Positions 1 to 11,334 of a stretch of 64,000 bases of DNA are shown here, in pieces. This stretch comes from Schistocerca nitens (lineage: Eukaryota > Arthropoda > Insecta > Orthoptera > Acrididae). Location of the stretch: assembly GCF_023898315.1 (NCBI RefSeq), contig NC_064622.1:79485387-79549386 (forward strand), given 5' to 3'. The number at the start of each line of letters is the position of its first letter. Position 1 is the stretch's first letter. The notes below the pieces were generated by a model, which saw only the letters and a list, made by a program, of their open reading frames with translations, ran no database searches and was not told the DNA's origin. Position numbers and translations under genes: made by a program.

Positions 1-1700
1 ATAAATAATTTTATTTATTTTCGAAATATTACATCTTTTACTGTTACCATCTTTTGTGGTCTCTCATGAGTGTGTGTTTATAAACAATCCCTTTAGTTCT
101 GCAGTTTAAATTATGTATAGTACTAAAACTCCTTATTGCCTCTTAAAATCGAACACATTATTCCTTCCTTCGCTAACAAAAAAAAAATCGTGATCTGCGT
201 GTGGTGGTAATTGGTAATTTTATTACATGTCGGTTTAGTTGATTACGGGCTTTTTTTTTAGCGAGCCATATTTCCAAATGCAGCATCAGTTTGTTTGTAA
301 TACTTGTCATCGAGTTTTTTTTTCTTGTGATGTATATCTTCACTCTCCTCCGAAACAGTTGACATAAGAAAAAAGTCAAGTGTTGTCAGTACACACATTA
401 TGAGACAGAATATACTTTACGTATTTAGATACTGTTGCAACATAAACGTTATATTTGCTGGCAGATTTTAGAATATTGTGACATAAAAGATAAGGCAAAA
501 TAATTAATTTCTGCCTTACAACGTTTCTTTTATACTTAAACTTCAACTGGGTCCCAATCATTTTTGCAATAATTCTTATCGATTGTGTTTTTCTAGTGAT
601 ATATTATCTTCACTCGCCCATCTCCCCTCACACATACTTAACATACAATCATGAAATATAAATGTGTCGAAAATAACTTGATGTAATCACACTATAATAA
701 ACCATATAAAATCGTACTTTTTGCACAGATTGTATAAACTTCACATATTTATTGCTTAAATGTAAAAATCACATTTTCTGATACATTTTAGGACATTGTG
801 ATGTTTCTGACAAGCATCATTAATGAGATAAAGCAATTAATTTTATCCTTATAAAGTTTTTCTTGTACTTAACCTCAACTAGGTCCCAGATAATTGACGT
901 AAAATTACAATTTTTGCGTTGCCAAAGTATTGTGCAGAAATTTTAGAGTATTGTGATGATGCAGATGTGGAAAACATTTAGTTTAAGGCCCTTTTGATTC
1001 TTAAACCAAGTGTGGTGTATAGCTGGAACGTTGACTGTTTTTACCCAGTGCATACACTGGATGGTGGCAGAACAACTCTTGGTAGAGAGATGAAACTGAG
1101 ATCGTTTTTTAGCAATGGAGTCATCTGTTGGTCACAGTAAACAGCTGGGATGTGGAACGGTACTTGATTTTTTTTCGCATTGTCAGGCTTTATGAGGAAT
1201 GATATTACAGGTAAAACTTGCATCAACAACTACGTATTCGTAATTTATTTTTTATATTGAATGAGAAAATGTTGGTTTTTATTATTTATAGAGAATATGA
1301 TATATACTCATTCCAATACTTCACAGTGAATGATATACTGCTTCGAATGAAATTCATTTATGTGGCTAGTGACCAAGTCCATAAACAACTTTTTGGAAGT
1401 AAGTAATGCAAGCATATTTGACAACGTTTTGGTAATTTAGTCAATTCATATACTTAGACATATTTTTTGTTAAATATTTCGCATACATTTTAGTGCATCC
1501 CACACAGGGCTACATTGTACTATCTGTATTATGCTCTTATAGGAGGAGAGGATAGGAGAGGAGAGGGATGTAAAAGACTAAGCAATGTGTATGCACCATT
1601 TTACATATATGATGCATATATTTGACCCTGCAGTCATTTTACCGTTACTTCTGCGGTGTGTGCATGTGTGTGTGTACATATAAATAATTTAAATTTGACA
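1..1700. other. AT-rich intergenic stretch with diverged internal repeats
   Basis: I see no credible gene here; the short ORFs lack any family signature. The stretch holds weakly conserved direct repeats. A motif ending in TCCCA after an AACTT/AACCT-CAACT context occurs near 551 and 883, and a TTTTAGNNNATTGTG motif near 468, 785 and 941. This suggests an old, diverged tandem duplication of roughly 310-330 bp. Confidence 0.4.
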
Positions 1701-2096
1701 CTATTTTCATGCCAGAGGGAAACTGCCGTCTGATTTGCATCTGCTGTGCAGCGAGCTACGTTAATTTAAGTATTAACTGTATTTTTCTTACTTGTCACTT
1801 CTTATTTCGTGTGTTTTTGCTTTTAGGAAGCTTTAATTTTCGAATACTAGTAATAGTATTCTATAGATTTCGTGTTTGTTCTGAATACTGTCAGAGAGTC
1901 CCTTTATTCAGTTGTAGTGCCAGTAGTGCATTGTTTGTTTTGAATACAGTCCAGAGACAGGTAGTGCTTATTTATATTGTTTCCAACAAGAAGTGTCTAG
2001 TAACCACAGTTTAGTCAGCTATCAGCCGCCTTTAGTGAATTAGCAGTCTAGTTAAAAGTTGATTAGCTCTCTACAGTAAGTTGTTGATTTCTTAGG

Positions 2097-3025
2097 ATGG
2101 ACAGTATGTGTGACTGCTGTGTACGGACGCAGGAGGAGCTGGCCACTGTTATCGAAGAGCTGAGCGTGCTGATGGCCGCGGTCAGCCGTCTTCAGGCTGC
2201 TGCCTCGGAGTGTAGCGGCAGTGGGGAGTCTGGTGCGTCGCATGGTACACCCCAGGTGTTGCATGCTTCGCCCACTGTCCTTGCTGTCGAGATATCTTCG
2301 CGGGTACCGGGTGTGGTTGGGCCACCTCCCCCCAAGGGGAGCGGCGGGTTCAGCGGCGTTCGCGGCGCACGAGGCGGAGGGTCAATGTGGACGCTGGCCG
2401 TGTGGCATCGCCCGCTCGGCCTGTAAGTGGACATGTGGCCGCTCCTTCAGCAAGGCCCGAGCAGGCACACGGGGGGAGGGGTTTATTAGTGATTGGGAGC
2501 TCCAACATTAGGCGGGTGATGGAGCCCCTTAGGGAAATAGCGGAAAGGTCGGGGAAGAAGGCCAGTGTTCACTCCGTCTGCTTGCCGGTGGGTCTCATCC
2601 GAGATGTGGAAGAGGCCCTGCCGGCGGCGACAGAGAGCACTGGGTGCACCCGACTGCAAATTGTTGCTCGTGTCGGCACCAATGACTCCTGGCGTCTGGG
2701 TTCAGAGGTCATCCTCAGTTCATACAGGCGGTTGGCGGAGTTGGTGAAGGCGGAAAGCCTCGGTCGTGGGTTGGTTTCTGAGCTAACTATTTGTAGTATC
2801 GTTTCCAGAACCGATCGCGGTCCTCTGGTTTGGAGCCGAGTGGAAGGCTTAAACCAAAGGCTCAGACGATTCTGCGGAGATCTGGGGTGCAAATTTCTCG
2901 ACCTCCGCTATCGGGTGGAGAAATGTATGGTCCGCCTGTATAGGCCAGGCGTGCACTACACGCAGGAAGCGGCTACAAGGGTAGCGGAGTACATGTGGAG
3001 TGCACATGTGGATTTTTTAGATTAG
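2097..3025 (+). pseudogene. Retrotransposon ORF1, esterase-like (SGNH-type) domain
   Basis: Two overlapping frames together make a broken ORF1. The first (from the ATG at 2097) encodes a short Leu/Glu-rich, possibly coiled-coil segment. The second runs to the stop at 3025 and carries VIGSSNIRR, a VGTND box and a late GVHYT histidine context, which resemble the spaced blocks of SGNH/GDSL-type esterases known from CR1 ORF1 proteins. ORF1 proteins of this type are thought to act as RNA-binding or membrane-associated partners of the RT. The GC-rich start of this ORF contrasts with the AT-rich flanks. A frameshift near 2390-2430 separates the two frames. Confidence 0.6.
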
Positions 3026-3109
3026 AGAATTCCCTCCCTAGGCCTGACAAGACGTCTCCTGAGACGCGACAAGGTAGTAGTAGGCAAAACGCAACAGGGA
3101 ATAACAATA

Positions 3110-5897
3110 TCAATGTGATAATAGTAAACTGCAGGAGCGTCTATAGAAAGGTCCCAGAACTGCTCTGATTAATAAACGGTCACAATGCCCACATAGTACT
3201 AGGGACAGAAAGTTGGCTGAAACCGGGTGTAAATAGTAATGAAATTCTAAACTCAGATTGGGATGTATACCGCAGAGACAGGCTGGACAGTGAAGGGGGA
3301 GGCGTGTTTATAGCGATAAAAAGTGCAATAGTATCGAAGGAAATTGACGGAGATCCGAAATGTGAAATAAATTGGGTGAAGGTCACGGTTAAAGTAGGCT
3401 CAAACATGGTAATTGGATGTCTCTATAGGCCCCCTGGCTCAGCAGCTATTGTGGCAGAGCACCAGACCATGTTATACTTCTGGGTGCAGATTTTAATTTG
3501 CCGTATATAGATTGGGAGACTCAAACGTTATAACGGGACAAAGAATCCAGTGAAATTTTTTAAAGTGTATTATCTGAATACTACCTTGAGCAGTTAAACA
3601 GAGAACCGACTCGTGGTGATAACTTATTAGACCTTCTGGTGACAAACAGGCCCGAACTATTTGAGACAGTTAACGCAGAACAGGGAATCAGCGATCATAA
3701 AGCGGTTACTGCATCGATGATTTCAGCCGTAAATAAAAATATTAAAAAAGGTAGGAAGATTTTTCTGTTTAGCAAAATTGACAAAAATCAGATCTCAGAG
3801 TACTTGACGGCTCAACACAAAAGTTTTGCCTCAAGTACAGATAGTGTTGAGGATCAGTGGACAAAGTTGAAAACCATCGTACAATATGCATTAGACGAGT
3901 AAGAGATGAAAAAGAGCCACCGTGGTAAAACAACCGAGTTAGAAAACTGCTGCCGAAGCAAAGGGAACTTCACAGCAAACATAAACATAGCCAAAACCTT
4001 GCAGACAAACAAAAATTACGCGAAGCGAAATGTAGTGTGAGGAGGGCTGTGCGAGAGGCGTTCAATGAATTCGAAAGTAAAGTTCTATTTACTGACTTGG
4101 CAGAAAATCCTAAGAAATTTTGGTCTTATGTCAAAGCGGTAGGTGGATCAAAACAAAATGTCCAGACACTTTGTGACCAAAATGGTACTGAAACAGAGGA
4201 TGACAGACTAAAGGCCGAAATACTAAATGCCTTTTTCCAAAGCTGTTTCACAGAGGAAGACTGCACTGTAGTTCCTTCCCTAGATTGTCGCACAGATGAC
4301 AAAATGGTAGATATCGAAATAGATGACAGAGGGATAGAAAAACAATTAAAAACGCTCAAAAGAGGAAAGGCCGCTGGACCTGATGGGATACCAGTTCGAT
4401 TTTACACAGAGTACGCCAAGGAACTTGCCCCCTTCTTGCAGCGGTGTACCGTACGTCTCTAGAAGAGCGTAGCGTTCCAAAGGATTGGAAAAGGGCACAG
4501 GTCATCCCCGTTTTCAAGAATGGACGTCGAACAGATGTGCAGAACTATAGACCTATGTCTCTAACGTCGATCAGTTGTAGAATTTTGGAACACGTACTAT
4601 GTTCGAGTATAATGACTTTTCTGGAGACTAGAAATCTACTCTGTAGGAATCAGCATGGGTTTCGAAAAAGACCATCGTGTGAAACCCAGCTCGCGCTATT
4701 CGTTCATGAGACTCAGAGGGCCATAGACACGGGTTCACAGGTAGATGCCGTGCTTCTTGACTTCCGCAAGGCGTTCGATACAGTTCCCCACAGTAGATTA
4801 ATGAACAAAGTAAGAAAATATGGACTATCAGACCAATTGTGTAATTGGATTGAAGAGTTGCTAGATAACAGAACGCAGCATTTCATTCTCAGTGGAGAGA
4901 AGTCTTTCGAAGTAAGAGTGATTTCAGGTGTGCCGCAGGGGAGTGTCGTAGGACCGTTGCTGGTGCAGGGAATGGCAATTGAATCTCAATGTAGACAATT
5001 GTAATGTGCTGCGAATACATAGAAAGAAAGATCATTTAGCTACAATATAGCAGGTCAGCAACTGGAAGCAGTTAATTCCATAAATTGTCTGGGAGTACGC
5101 ATTAGGAGTGATTTAAAATGGAATGATCATATAAAGTTGATTGTCGGTAAAGCAGATGCCAGACTGAGATTCATTGGAAGAATCCTAAGGAAATGCAATC
5201 CGAAAACAAAGGAGGTAGGTTACAGTACACTCATTCTGGAAACATCCCCCAGGCTGTGCTAAGCCATGTCTCCGCTATATCCTTTCTTTCAGGAGTGCTA
5301 GTTCTGCAAGGTTCGCAGGAGAGCTTCTGTAAAGTTTGGAAGGTAAGAGACGAGATACTGGCAGAAGTAAAGCTGTGAGTACCGGCCGTGAGTCGTGCTT
5401 CGGTAGCCCAGTCGGTAGAGCACTTGCCCGCGAAAGGCAAAGGTCCCGAGTTCGAGTCTCGGCCGGGCACACAGTTTTAATCTGCCAGGAGGTTTCAGTT
5501 ACAGTACACTTGTTCGCCCGCTGCTTGAATATTGCTCACCAGTGTGGGATCAGTAGCAGACAGGATTGATAGAAGAGACAGAGAAGATCCAACGGAGAGC
5601 AGCGCGCTTCGTTACAGGATCATTTAGTACTCGCGAATGCGTTACGGAGATGATAGGTGAACTCCAGTGGAAGACTCTGCAAGAGAGGCGCTCAGTAGCT
5701 CGGTACGGGCTTTTGTTAAAGTTTCGAGACCATACCTTCACCGAGGATTCAAGCAGTATGTTGTCCCACCTACGTATATCTCGCGAAGAGATCATGAAGA
5801 TAAAATTAGAGAGATTAGAGCCCACACAGAGGCATACCGACAATCTTTCTTTCCGCGAACAATACGAGACTGGAATAGAATGGAGAACCGATAGAGG
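3110..5897 (+). pseudogene. CR1-type endonuclease/reverse transcriptase, inactivated
   Basis: Endonuclease pieces include GTESWL (about 3205), a YRRD segment, GADFNLPYIDW (3485-3517) and SDHKAV (about 3692-3709). RT pieces include KAAGPDGIP (about 4367), NYRPMSLTSISCRIL (about 4540), FRKAFDTVPHSRL (about 4762-4800) and GVPQGSVVGPLL (about 4927-4962). The catalytic FADD block that should follow is missing; the sequence jumps to the downstream part (LEAVNSINCLG, about 5065), so the polymerase is dead. A frameshift near 4440 divides the RT, and several stops lie between 3500 and 4040. The C-terminal segment (IQRRAARFVTG to DWNRMENR-like) resumes after the insertion, at 5572-5892. Confidence 0.75.
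5232..5497 (+). mobile_element. tRNA-like SINE, family C, inserted in the CR1 copy
   Basis: A 266-bp insertion ends in a tRNA-like module (GTTCGAGTCTC B-box context near 5450-5460) followed by a short tail. It is flanked by a perfect 13-bp target duplication GTTACAGTACACT at 5219-5231 and 5498-5510. The same body recurs at 57932-58358 and 58673-59241. It interrupts the C-terminal coding part of the retrotransposon, so it is the younger of the two. Confidence 0.8.
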
Positions 5898-5970
5898 TAC
5901 TCAAGGTACCCTCCGCCACACACCGTCGGGTGTCTTGCGCAGTATTCATGTAGATGTAGATGTAGATATC

Positions 5971-6479
5971 TTTGACTTTAATCTGAGGGTTACTTAATTT
6001 TTTACTGCTTATTTGATACTATTTTTCAGACAATGCTCTGAATCGTTGGAAAGAGGAGCAGATTTGGGTGTAAAGCACACAACTGGTCTGTCTCCATCAA
6101 TATGGATTTTTAACTTGAGTTGAGAAGTGGAGTACTGCACAGCGTGAATGGTTGGAGATAGTGGGAGGGGTGGAATTTTTAAACTGTTTGCAGTGACACA
6201 ATTGGACTATTTCCACCACACTGGATTTTGCGTGGGTTGTTCCTTTTTTAATACTGTGCTATGACAGGATGGGGACAGGTTGGAGGCAACTGGAGATGGG
6301 AGAAGGATGAGGAGGTGGAGAGGGAAATGTTGGGGTGTAGGAGGAGAAGAGGGAGGAAAGGGGAATGGGTTTGGCTTGGTGACGCCATGTGTACAAGGTC
6401 TTTGGGTTTGCTCCTGAGTGTAGTCATCCATAGTGGAAAGGTCAGACTGCGCTGGATAGTACAAATTCATATTAATTTT
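5971..6479. other. No gene seen; purine-rich patch
   Basis: The region holds a GGAGGA-rich purine tract around 6265-6370. The ORFs on both strands here are low-complexity products of that tract, and I see no recognisable family. Confidence 0.35.
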
Positions 6480-6623
6480 ATACAGGAGATTTTGCTTCTC
6501 GAAACACTTCATAATACATGAGCATAAACAACAGATTGACGTCAGTGGTATAGGGCTATGATTATGTACATCTATTCTGTGATGCTTCTTGAAAATGGGG
6601 ATGACCTGCGCTTTTTTCGTCAC
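6480..6623 (-). mobile_element. CR1/Jockey-type RT remnant
   Basis: The minus strand encodes KKAQVIPIFKK followed by a degenerate SPIPLTSICC block and a QNLLY end. This matches the RT1-RT2 region of non-LTR reverse transcriptases (compare the RAQVIPVFKNG...YRPMSLTSISC stretch at 4495-4580). Only about 45 codons survive. Confidence 0.55.
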
Positions 6624-6627
6624 TAAT

Positions 6628-6747
6628 TACCTTCGGCTGCTCCAGCGACCTACGATAAACTGCTTCCAGAAGGCGAGCAAGTTATTTCGCATTATCTCTG
6701 TAGAACCTCAAACACAAATTGTGTTCGCACAAGGCAAAAACTTATTT

Positions 6748-6820
<73 letters not shown>

Positions 6821-6841
6821 CGGCTGCTCCAGCGACCTACG
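6628..6841 (+). repeat. 27-bp direct repeat flanking a (TA)n tract
   Basis: A perfect 27-bp direct repeat lies at 6628-6654 and 6815-6841, beginning TACCTTCGGCTGCTCC. The (TA)n microsatellite (6751-6816) sits just before the second copy. The 160 bp between the repeats shows no transposon ends. It could be an unusually long target duplication, a replication-slippage duplication, or an assembly artefact at the microsatellite. Confidence 0.7.
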
Positions 6842-7097
6842 CGGATTAAAAATGAGCTTCAGTTACAAGGAGAATACAAAAATTCTTTTCTGAATTAGAT
6901 TAGTGTAGCATCGAATCTGGCAGCAGATACATTGCCTGTGATATGTAGTGTCTTTCTGGACGGTCAAAAGTAAAGATGATAAAGATTTGGAAGAGAATGA
7001 TCTAGAGTAAAACGATGGTAGGAATTCCACTCGAAGTCCTCGGCTGCAAACAATGCTAATGGACAAGTTACTTATTTTGAGCAATTGCTCAGTCAAA

Positions 7098-7132
7098 TGT
7101 TAAGTCCCACAGAGCTCAGAGCCATTTGAACC
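7098..7132 (+). mobile_element. 3' fragment of family A SINE
   Basis: About 35 bp match the 3' end of the family A SINE body (AAGTCCCA...GCTCAGAGCCATTTGAACC). No tRNA-like head is present, so it is either 5'-truncated or captured tail sequence. Confidence 0.6.
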
Positions 7133-7269
7133 TGGCACGAGCACTGCACTACTTAGCACTACTTCCAGCAATGTTTCGGCACTGTTTTCTAGCACACGTC
7201 CTGACGAAGGTGCAATTAGCGAGAATCTGAAATTAGTAAAGTAGTTTCATACAAGTTTGAAGTGATGTT

Positions 7270-7442
7270 GCCGGCCGGTGTGGCCGAGCGGTTCTAGGCG
7301 CTTCAGCTTGGAACCGCGCGACCGCTACGGCCGCAGGTTTGAATCCTACCTCGGGCATGGATATGTGTGATGTCGTTAGGTTTAAGTAGTTCTAAGACCT
7401 CAGCTGTTAAGTCCCATAGTGCTCAGAGCCATTTGAACCATT
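7270..7442 (+). mobile_element. Family A SINE (tRNA-like head, Ser/Leu type)
   Basis: The copy starts GCCGGCC, then has an A-box-like GTGGCCGAGCGGTT, a long variable-arm-like stretch and a B box (GGTTTGAATCC). The family body and the GAGCCATTTGAACC tail follow. The 14-bp target duplication TTTGAAGTGATGTT lies at 7256-7269 and 7443-7456. The body has a small internal deletion relative to other copies. Confidence 0.9.
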
Positions 7443-7773
7443 TTTGAAGTGATGTTTGGCATATTTTTGTTTAGTGTTTTTAAAATTTTATCTCTCGTAA
7501 AAGAAATTTCATTTTATGGTGCTAAATGATACAGCTGTATTTTTCTCTTTCTCTTTACTGCAAAGTCTCTGTTTCACGTCACAGATCAATTTTCTCATAT
7601 AACCTGGATTAAATATTGTGAACTTCAGTTTTGCTATAAATCCTGTTTATTTTTAAGTAACGGACAGGAGGATAAGTATGTAGAACAGAGATGTTCCGTA
7701 GGTTATGTGGCCCCGCATATATCTTCACAGTTTCTAGACAGTTGAGCGCTTCCAGTTTTGAAGTGGAATCTAG

Positions 7774-8007
7774 GTTTCGGTTCGGTTATTTTGGGGCAGG
7801 AGACCAAACAGCGAGGTCATCGGTCTCATCGGATTAGGGAAGGAAGTCGGCCGTGCCCTTTTCAAAGGAACCATCCCGGCATTTGCCTGGGGCGATTTAG
7901 GGAAATCACGGAAAACCTAAATCAGGATGACCGGACGCGGGATTGAACCGTCGTCCTCCCGAATGCGAGTCCAGTGTGCTAGCCACTGCGCCACCTCGCT
8001 CGGTCTC
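7774..8007 (-). mobile_element. Family B SINE (tRNA-like head), minus orientation
   Basis: Read on the minus strand, this copy begins with a tRNA-like GGTGGCGCAGTGGCTAGC head and a GGTTCAATCCC B box, then the family body. The 13-bp target duplication AAGTGGAATCTAG is at 7761-7773 and 8008-8020. It lies about 400 bp upstream of the pacifastin TATA box. Other copies are at 29063-29290 and 63741-63958. Confidence 0.9.
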
Positions 8008-8407
8008 AAGTGGAATCTAGCGAGATTCTGATCGCATGAAGAAGAAAGCGATAGTTTTGGCGTAATGTAGAGGTAACGTGGGTACGACTTTAACTGACCA
8101 AAGCTACTTATGAAAGTCTACGGCGGCCTACGGTAGTTTTATAACTCTTAGAAATTAAAGACAGAACTGCCTTTCTCAGTTTCTCGTAGAACTGTCAATT
8201 AATATTAATAAAGCTCGTCAATTACCATATTTTGCATGCAATAACTAAATTTCTCATCGAGTGTCCCTTACCACTATTTCCAGCCGAGCTTTTCAACAGA
8301 GGAAGCAACGCAACGAAAAGCTGTGTACCTGAACAATGGTGCGTTGTTTCCCAGAAGATTACGGGCGGTGCGCGCACAGGGTCGGTGGCAGAGGCTATCG
8401 TGCTGCG

Positions 8408-8445
8408 TATATAGGCCGGCGCGCTGGCTCGGGATTGACCAATAC
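8408..8445 (+). promoter_or_regulatory. TATA-type core promoter of the pacifastin-like gene
   Basis: TATATAG at 8408-8414 lies 83 bp upstream of the start codon. A weak initiator-like CCAATAC at 8439-8445 is about 31-33 bp downstream of the first T, close to normal TATA-to-start spacing. This would give a 5' UTR of about 50 nt. A GC-rich patch (GGGCGGTGCGCGC, about 8363-8376) lies just upstream. The start site is inferred, not measured. Confidence 0.55.
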
Positions 8446-8490
8446 CGCACCCGACAGCGACAGTAACAGCAGCGTAGTTAGCGGCAGACA

Positions 8491-8569
8491 ATGAGGACTC
8501 GCTCCGCGCTAACTGCCGCCGCCCTCGTTGTCTTCCTCTGCGTGGGCGTCGCCGCGGGCTTGGACGAAC
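8491..8569 (+). CDS. Pacifastin-like inhibitor precursor, exon 1 (signal peptide)
   Basis: Seen: an ATG opens a 26-codon segment with a basic start (MRTRS), a hydrophobic core (LTAAALVVFLCVGVAA) and small residues at a likely cleavage site near residues 22-23. This is a typical secretory signal peptide. The exon ends at a donor with a perfect GTGAGT (8570-8575) in phase 1, leaving one C to join CG of exon 2 as a Pro codon. The frame stays open past the donor to 8724, but that extension has no family signature. Known: pacifastin-related precursors of insects are secreted and start this way. Inference: the exon belongs to the same gene as the domain exons at 36653 and 57062, since it has the same strand, a matching phase and no competing gene between. 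Intron 1 would be 28,083 bp. Confidence 0.75.
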
Positions 8570-8722
8570 GTGAGTCTGCAGCTGCGTGCCATAAATCGTT
8601 CGACGCTTCTCTGGCCTATTACGTACGTGAGTTGAAAAAAAGAGTGTTCTTTCAGGTGGATCACGAGCAACACCTGTTCATGGGGACCACAGTAAGGCGC
8701 TGCGATAAAGTTCATGTTACTT

Positions 8723-8912
8723 AGCCGGCCGGAGTGGCCGTGCGGTTCTAGGCGCTACAATCTGGAACCGAGCGACCGCTATGGTTGCAGGTTCGAATCC
8801 TGCCTCGGGCATGGATGTGCGTGATGTCCTTAGGTTAGTTAGGTTTAAGTAGTTCTAAGTTCTAGGGGACTGATGACCTCAGCTGTTAAGTCCCATAGTG
8901 CTCAGAGCCATT
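8723..8912 (+). mobile_element. Family A SINE just inside intron 1
   Basis: This is a full-length copy from GCCGGCC-like head to GAGCCA tail, with target duplication TTCATGTTACTT at 8711-8722 and 8913-8924. It lies 153 bp after the exon 1 donor, in the same orientation as the gene. Confidence 0.9.
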
Positions 8913-9129
8913 TTCATGTTACTTGTGCGAGACGCACAACTCGTCGGAATCACTAATGTATTAAAATTCGTGGTTCATTTAAAGACTGTCCATCTGAAAT
9001 GATTACGAGGCTGCACTTACGGATCACATCAGTGACAGAACCGAGACTTTAAATATCTGAGTAGAAATTCTCTCGATGTTACAATTATTTTTATACTTTT
9101 TGAGCAAATGGTTGAAGCTGCTTCCCCGC

Positions 9130-10450
9130 ATTTTCGCATCTTGTGCTATTGACAAGGGATTTCAGATCGATTCCGTATTCCTGGATTTCCGGAAGGCTTT
9201 TGACACTGTACCACACAAGCGGCTCGTAGTAAAATTGCGTGCTTGTGGAATATCATCTCAGTTATATGACTGGATTTGCGATTTCCTGTCACAGAGGTCA
9301 CGGTTCGTAGTAACTGACGGAAAGTCATCGAGTAAAACGGAAGTGATTTCAGGCATTCCCCAAGGTAGTGTTATAGACCCTTTGCTGTTCCTTATCTATA
9401 TAAACGATTTGGGAGACAAATGGTTCAAATGGCTCTGAGCACTATGGGACTTAACTTCTGAGGACATCAGTCCCCTAGAACTTAGAACTACTTAAACCTA
9501 ACCAACCTAAGGACATCACACACATCCATGCCCGAGGCATGATTCGAACCTGCGACCGTAGCGGTCGCGCGGTTCCAGACTGTAGCGCCTAGAACCGATC
9601 GGCCACCCCGACCGGCTTTGGGAGACAATCTGAGCAGCCGTTTTCGGTTGTTTGCAGATGACGTTGTCGTTTATCGACTAATAAAGTCATCAGAAGATCA
9701 AAACAAACTGCAAAACGATTTAGAAAAAATATCTGAACGGTGCGAAAAGTGGCAGTTCACCCTAAATAACGAAAAGTGTGAGGTCATCCACATGAATGCT
9801 AAAAGGAACTCTTTAAACTTTGGTTACACGATGAATCAGTCTAATCTAAAAGCCGTAAATTCAACTAAATACCTAGGTATTACAATTACGAACAACTTAA
9901 ATTGGCAAGAACACATAAAAAATGTTGTGGGGAAGGCTAAGCAAAGGCTGCGTTTTATTGGCAGGACACTTAGAAAATGTAACAGACCTACTAAGTAGAC
10001 TGCCTACACTACGCTTGTCCGTCCTCTTTTAGAATACTGCTGCGAGGTGTGGGATCCTTACTACGTAGGACTGACGGAGTACATCGAAAAAGTTCAATCA
10101 AAGGCAGCACGTTTTGTATTATCGCGAAATATGGGAGAGAGTGTTACAGAAATGATACAGGATTTGGGCTGGAAATCCTTAAAAGAAAGGCGTTTTTCGT
10201 TGCGACGTAATCTTCTCACGAAATTCCAATCACCAACTTTCTCCTCCGAATGCGAAAATATTTTGTTGACACCGACCTAAATAGGGCGGAACGATCACCA
10301 CGTTAAAATAAGGGAAATAAGAGCTCGTACGGAAAGATATAGTTGTTCATTCTTTCCGCGCGCTATACGAGAATTGTGGTGTTTCGATGAACCCTCTGCC
10401 AGGCCCTTAAATGTGATTTACAGAGTATCCATGTAGATGCAGATGTAGAT
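9130..10450 (+). mobile_element. CR1-type retrotransposon, 5'-truncated second copy
   Basis: The coding remnant starts in RT block A (FLDFRKAFDTVPHKRL, about 9178-9230) and continues through IPQGSVIDPLLFLIYINDL, FADDVVVY (about 9652-9675), CEKWQFTLNNEKCEVIHM, the TKYLGITI thumb region and the C-terminal VQSKAARFVLS segment. It ends in a short ATGTAG/ATGCAG repeat near 10449. A TAG stop lies at about 9996, and another stop ends the frame at 10280. The sequence differs clearly from the copy at 1705-5970 but has the same tail type, so it is a related family. It is split by a SINE at 9420-9616. Confidence 0.8.
9420..9616 (-). mobile_element. Family A SINE inside the CR1 copy, minus orientation
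   Basis: The minus-strand head (GCCGGTCGGGGTGGCC-like) sits at the right end and the CCATTTGAACC tail at the left. Perfect 12-bp target duplication TTTGGGAGACAA at 9408-9419 and 9617-9628. Removing it rejoins the RT frame (YINDLGDN), which confirms insertion into coding sequence. Confidence 0.92.
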
Positions 10451-11334
10451 ATTTCCGTATTGCTACGTACTTGCTACACGCAATATAGTCTGTAATCCTT
10501 TCTGTATATTCTACTCATCGTCTGCCCTAACTGTTCTTCTCTTATACTTTCTCTTTTCAGCGTTGAGTTAACTTTTCCTGAATGCAGTAGTACACTTGCT
10601 ACTGATCTGTTCTTTCTTCTCCTAAGGGACATCCATGTGACACAGTTTCTTCTCCTCCGGATTTCCGAAAGGTCACGTTTCACATCAAAGTGCTGCTGTG
10701 CTTCAGCCGAAAGCTCTGAACATCTGCTCCCTCGTTTCTGTAGCAACATCCAATGCAAGAAGAGCTCTTACACTGAATAATGCATTCTTCGCTTCCGCTA
10801 GTCTACATCTGATATATTCTTTGCGTCAGCCATCTCATATAATCTTGCTTTCTAGGTAAAAAAAGTGTTTCTACTTTTTCCACCACGTCCCGTTCCCAAG
10901 TTTGATTTTATGTTGTTATTCTCCTTCGAGCCCCTCTTCAAATATACCCACATTTAAAATATACCGTTTATTTTGCCGTCTGGGATGCACTGTTTTAAAA
11001 CGATATGACTGATTTCGATTAAAGTTGATCATCTCCAGACTTGATAAGAATATTTTCTTCCATGCTACCACTCGAATTTAAATAGCCATTGATATTTCAT
11101 AGATAGTCTCTGTTTCGCAGCAGTCTTCTTTGAAATGATGCGTATCTACGAAATGATGGTGACTGTTTAAATTCACGCGAGGAAGGGAAGAAGGTAGTCC
11201 CTTCAAGATCCAAACTGAAGATGATAATTTTGATCGAAACTGCCTTTATCATGAAAACAATGTACAGCTCAGATGCCAAAATAGAAGAATAATTTTAAAA
11301 GTCTCTCGCCACGAATGTTTCAATAATAGCGAAA
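10451..11334. other. No gene recognised
   Basis: The longest minus-strand frame (10474-10758) is Arg/Lys-rich with no motif I know. A short segment at 10950-11040 (ATACCGTTTATTTTGCC onward) has no clear partner in the window. Confidence 0.3.

Larger units (their letters stand above)
1705..5970 (+). mobile_element. CR1-type non-LTR retrotransposon, near full length but decayed
   Basis: The layout is a 5' leader (about 1705-2096), an ORF1 with an esterase-like domain, an apurinic-type endonuclease, a reverse transcriptase without RNase H, and a 3' tail of ATGTAG repeats ending near 5967. This order and the simple-repeat tail fit the CR1/Jockey group. The copy is dead: there are stops in the endonuclease, frameshifts, and an internal deletion between RT blocks B and D that removes the catalytic FADD box. 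A SINE-like insertion splits the C-terminal part at 5232-5497. The 5' boundary is estimated from where leader-like sequence begins and no clear target duplication was found. Confidence 0.8.

Noticed and set aside
1709-2014. 101-codon plus-strand frame
   Set aside because: It lies in the leader of the CR1-type element and resembles no protein; its composition is Phe/Cys/Val-rich by chance.
1690-5985. Target duplication for the CR1-type element (TTTGAC near 1693 and near 5972)
   Set aside because: Only about six bases match and the 5' boundary is not independently known.
6589-6849. 86-codon frame with repeated Tyr-Ile
   Set aside because: It is produced by the (TA)n microsatellite. The same applies to the frame at 48866-49204.
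8570-8724. Continuation of the exon 1 frame for another 51 codons
   Set aside because: A perfect GTGAGT donor lies at 8570 in phase with exon 2, and the extension has no inhibitor-like cysteines.
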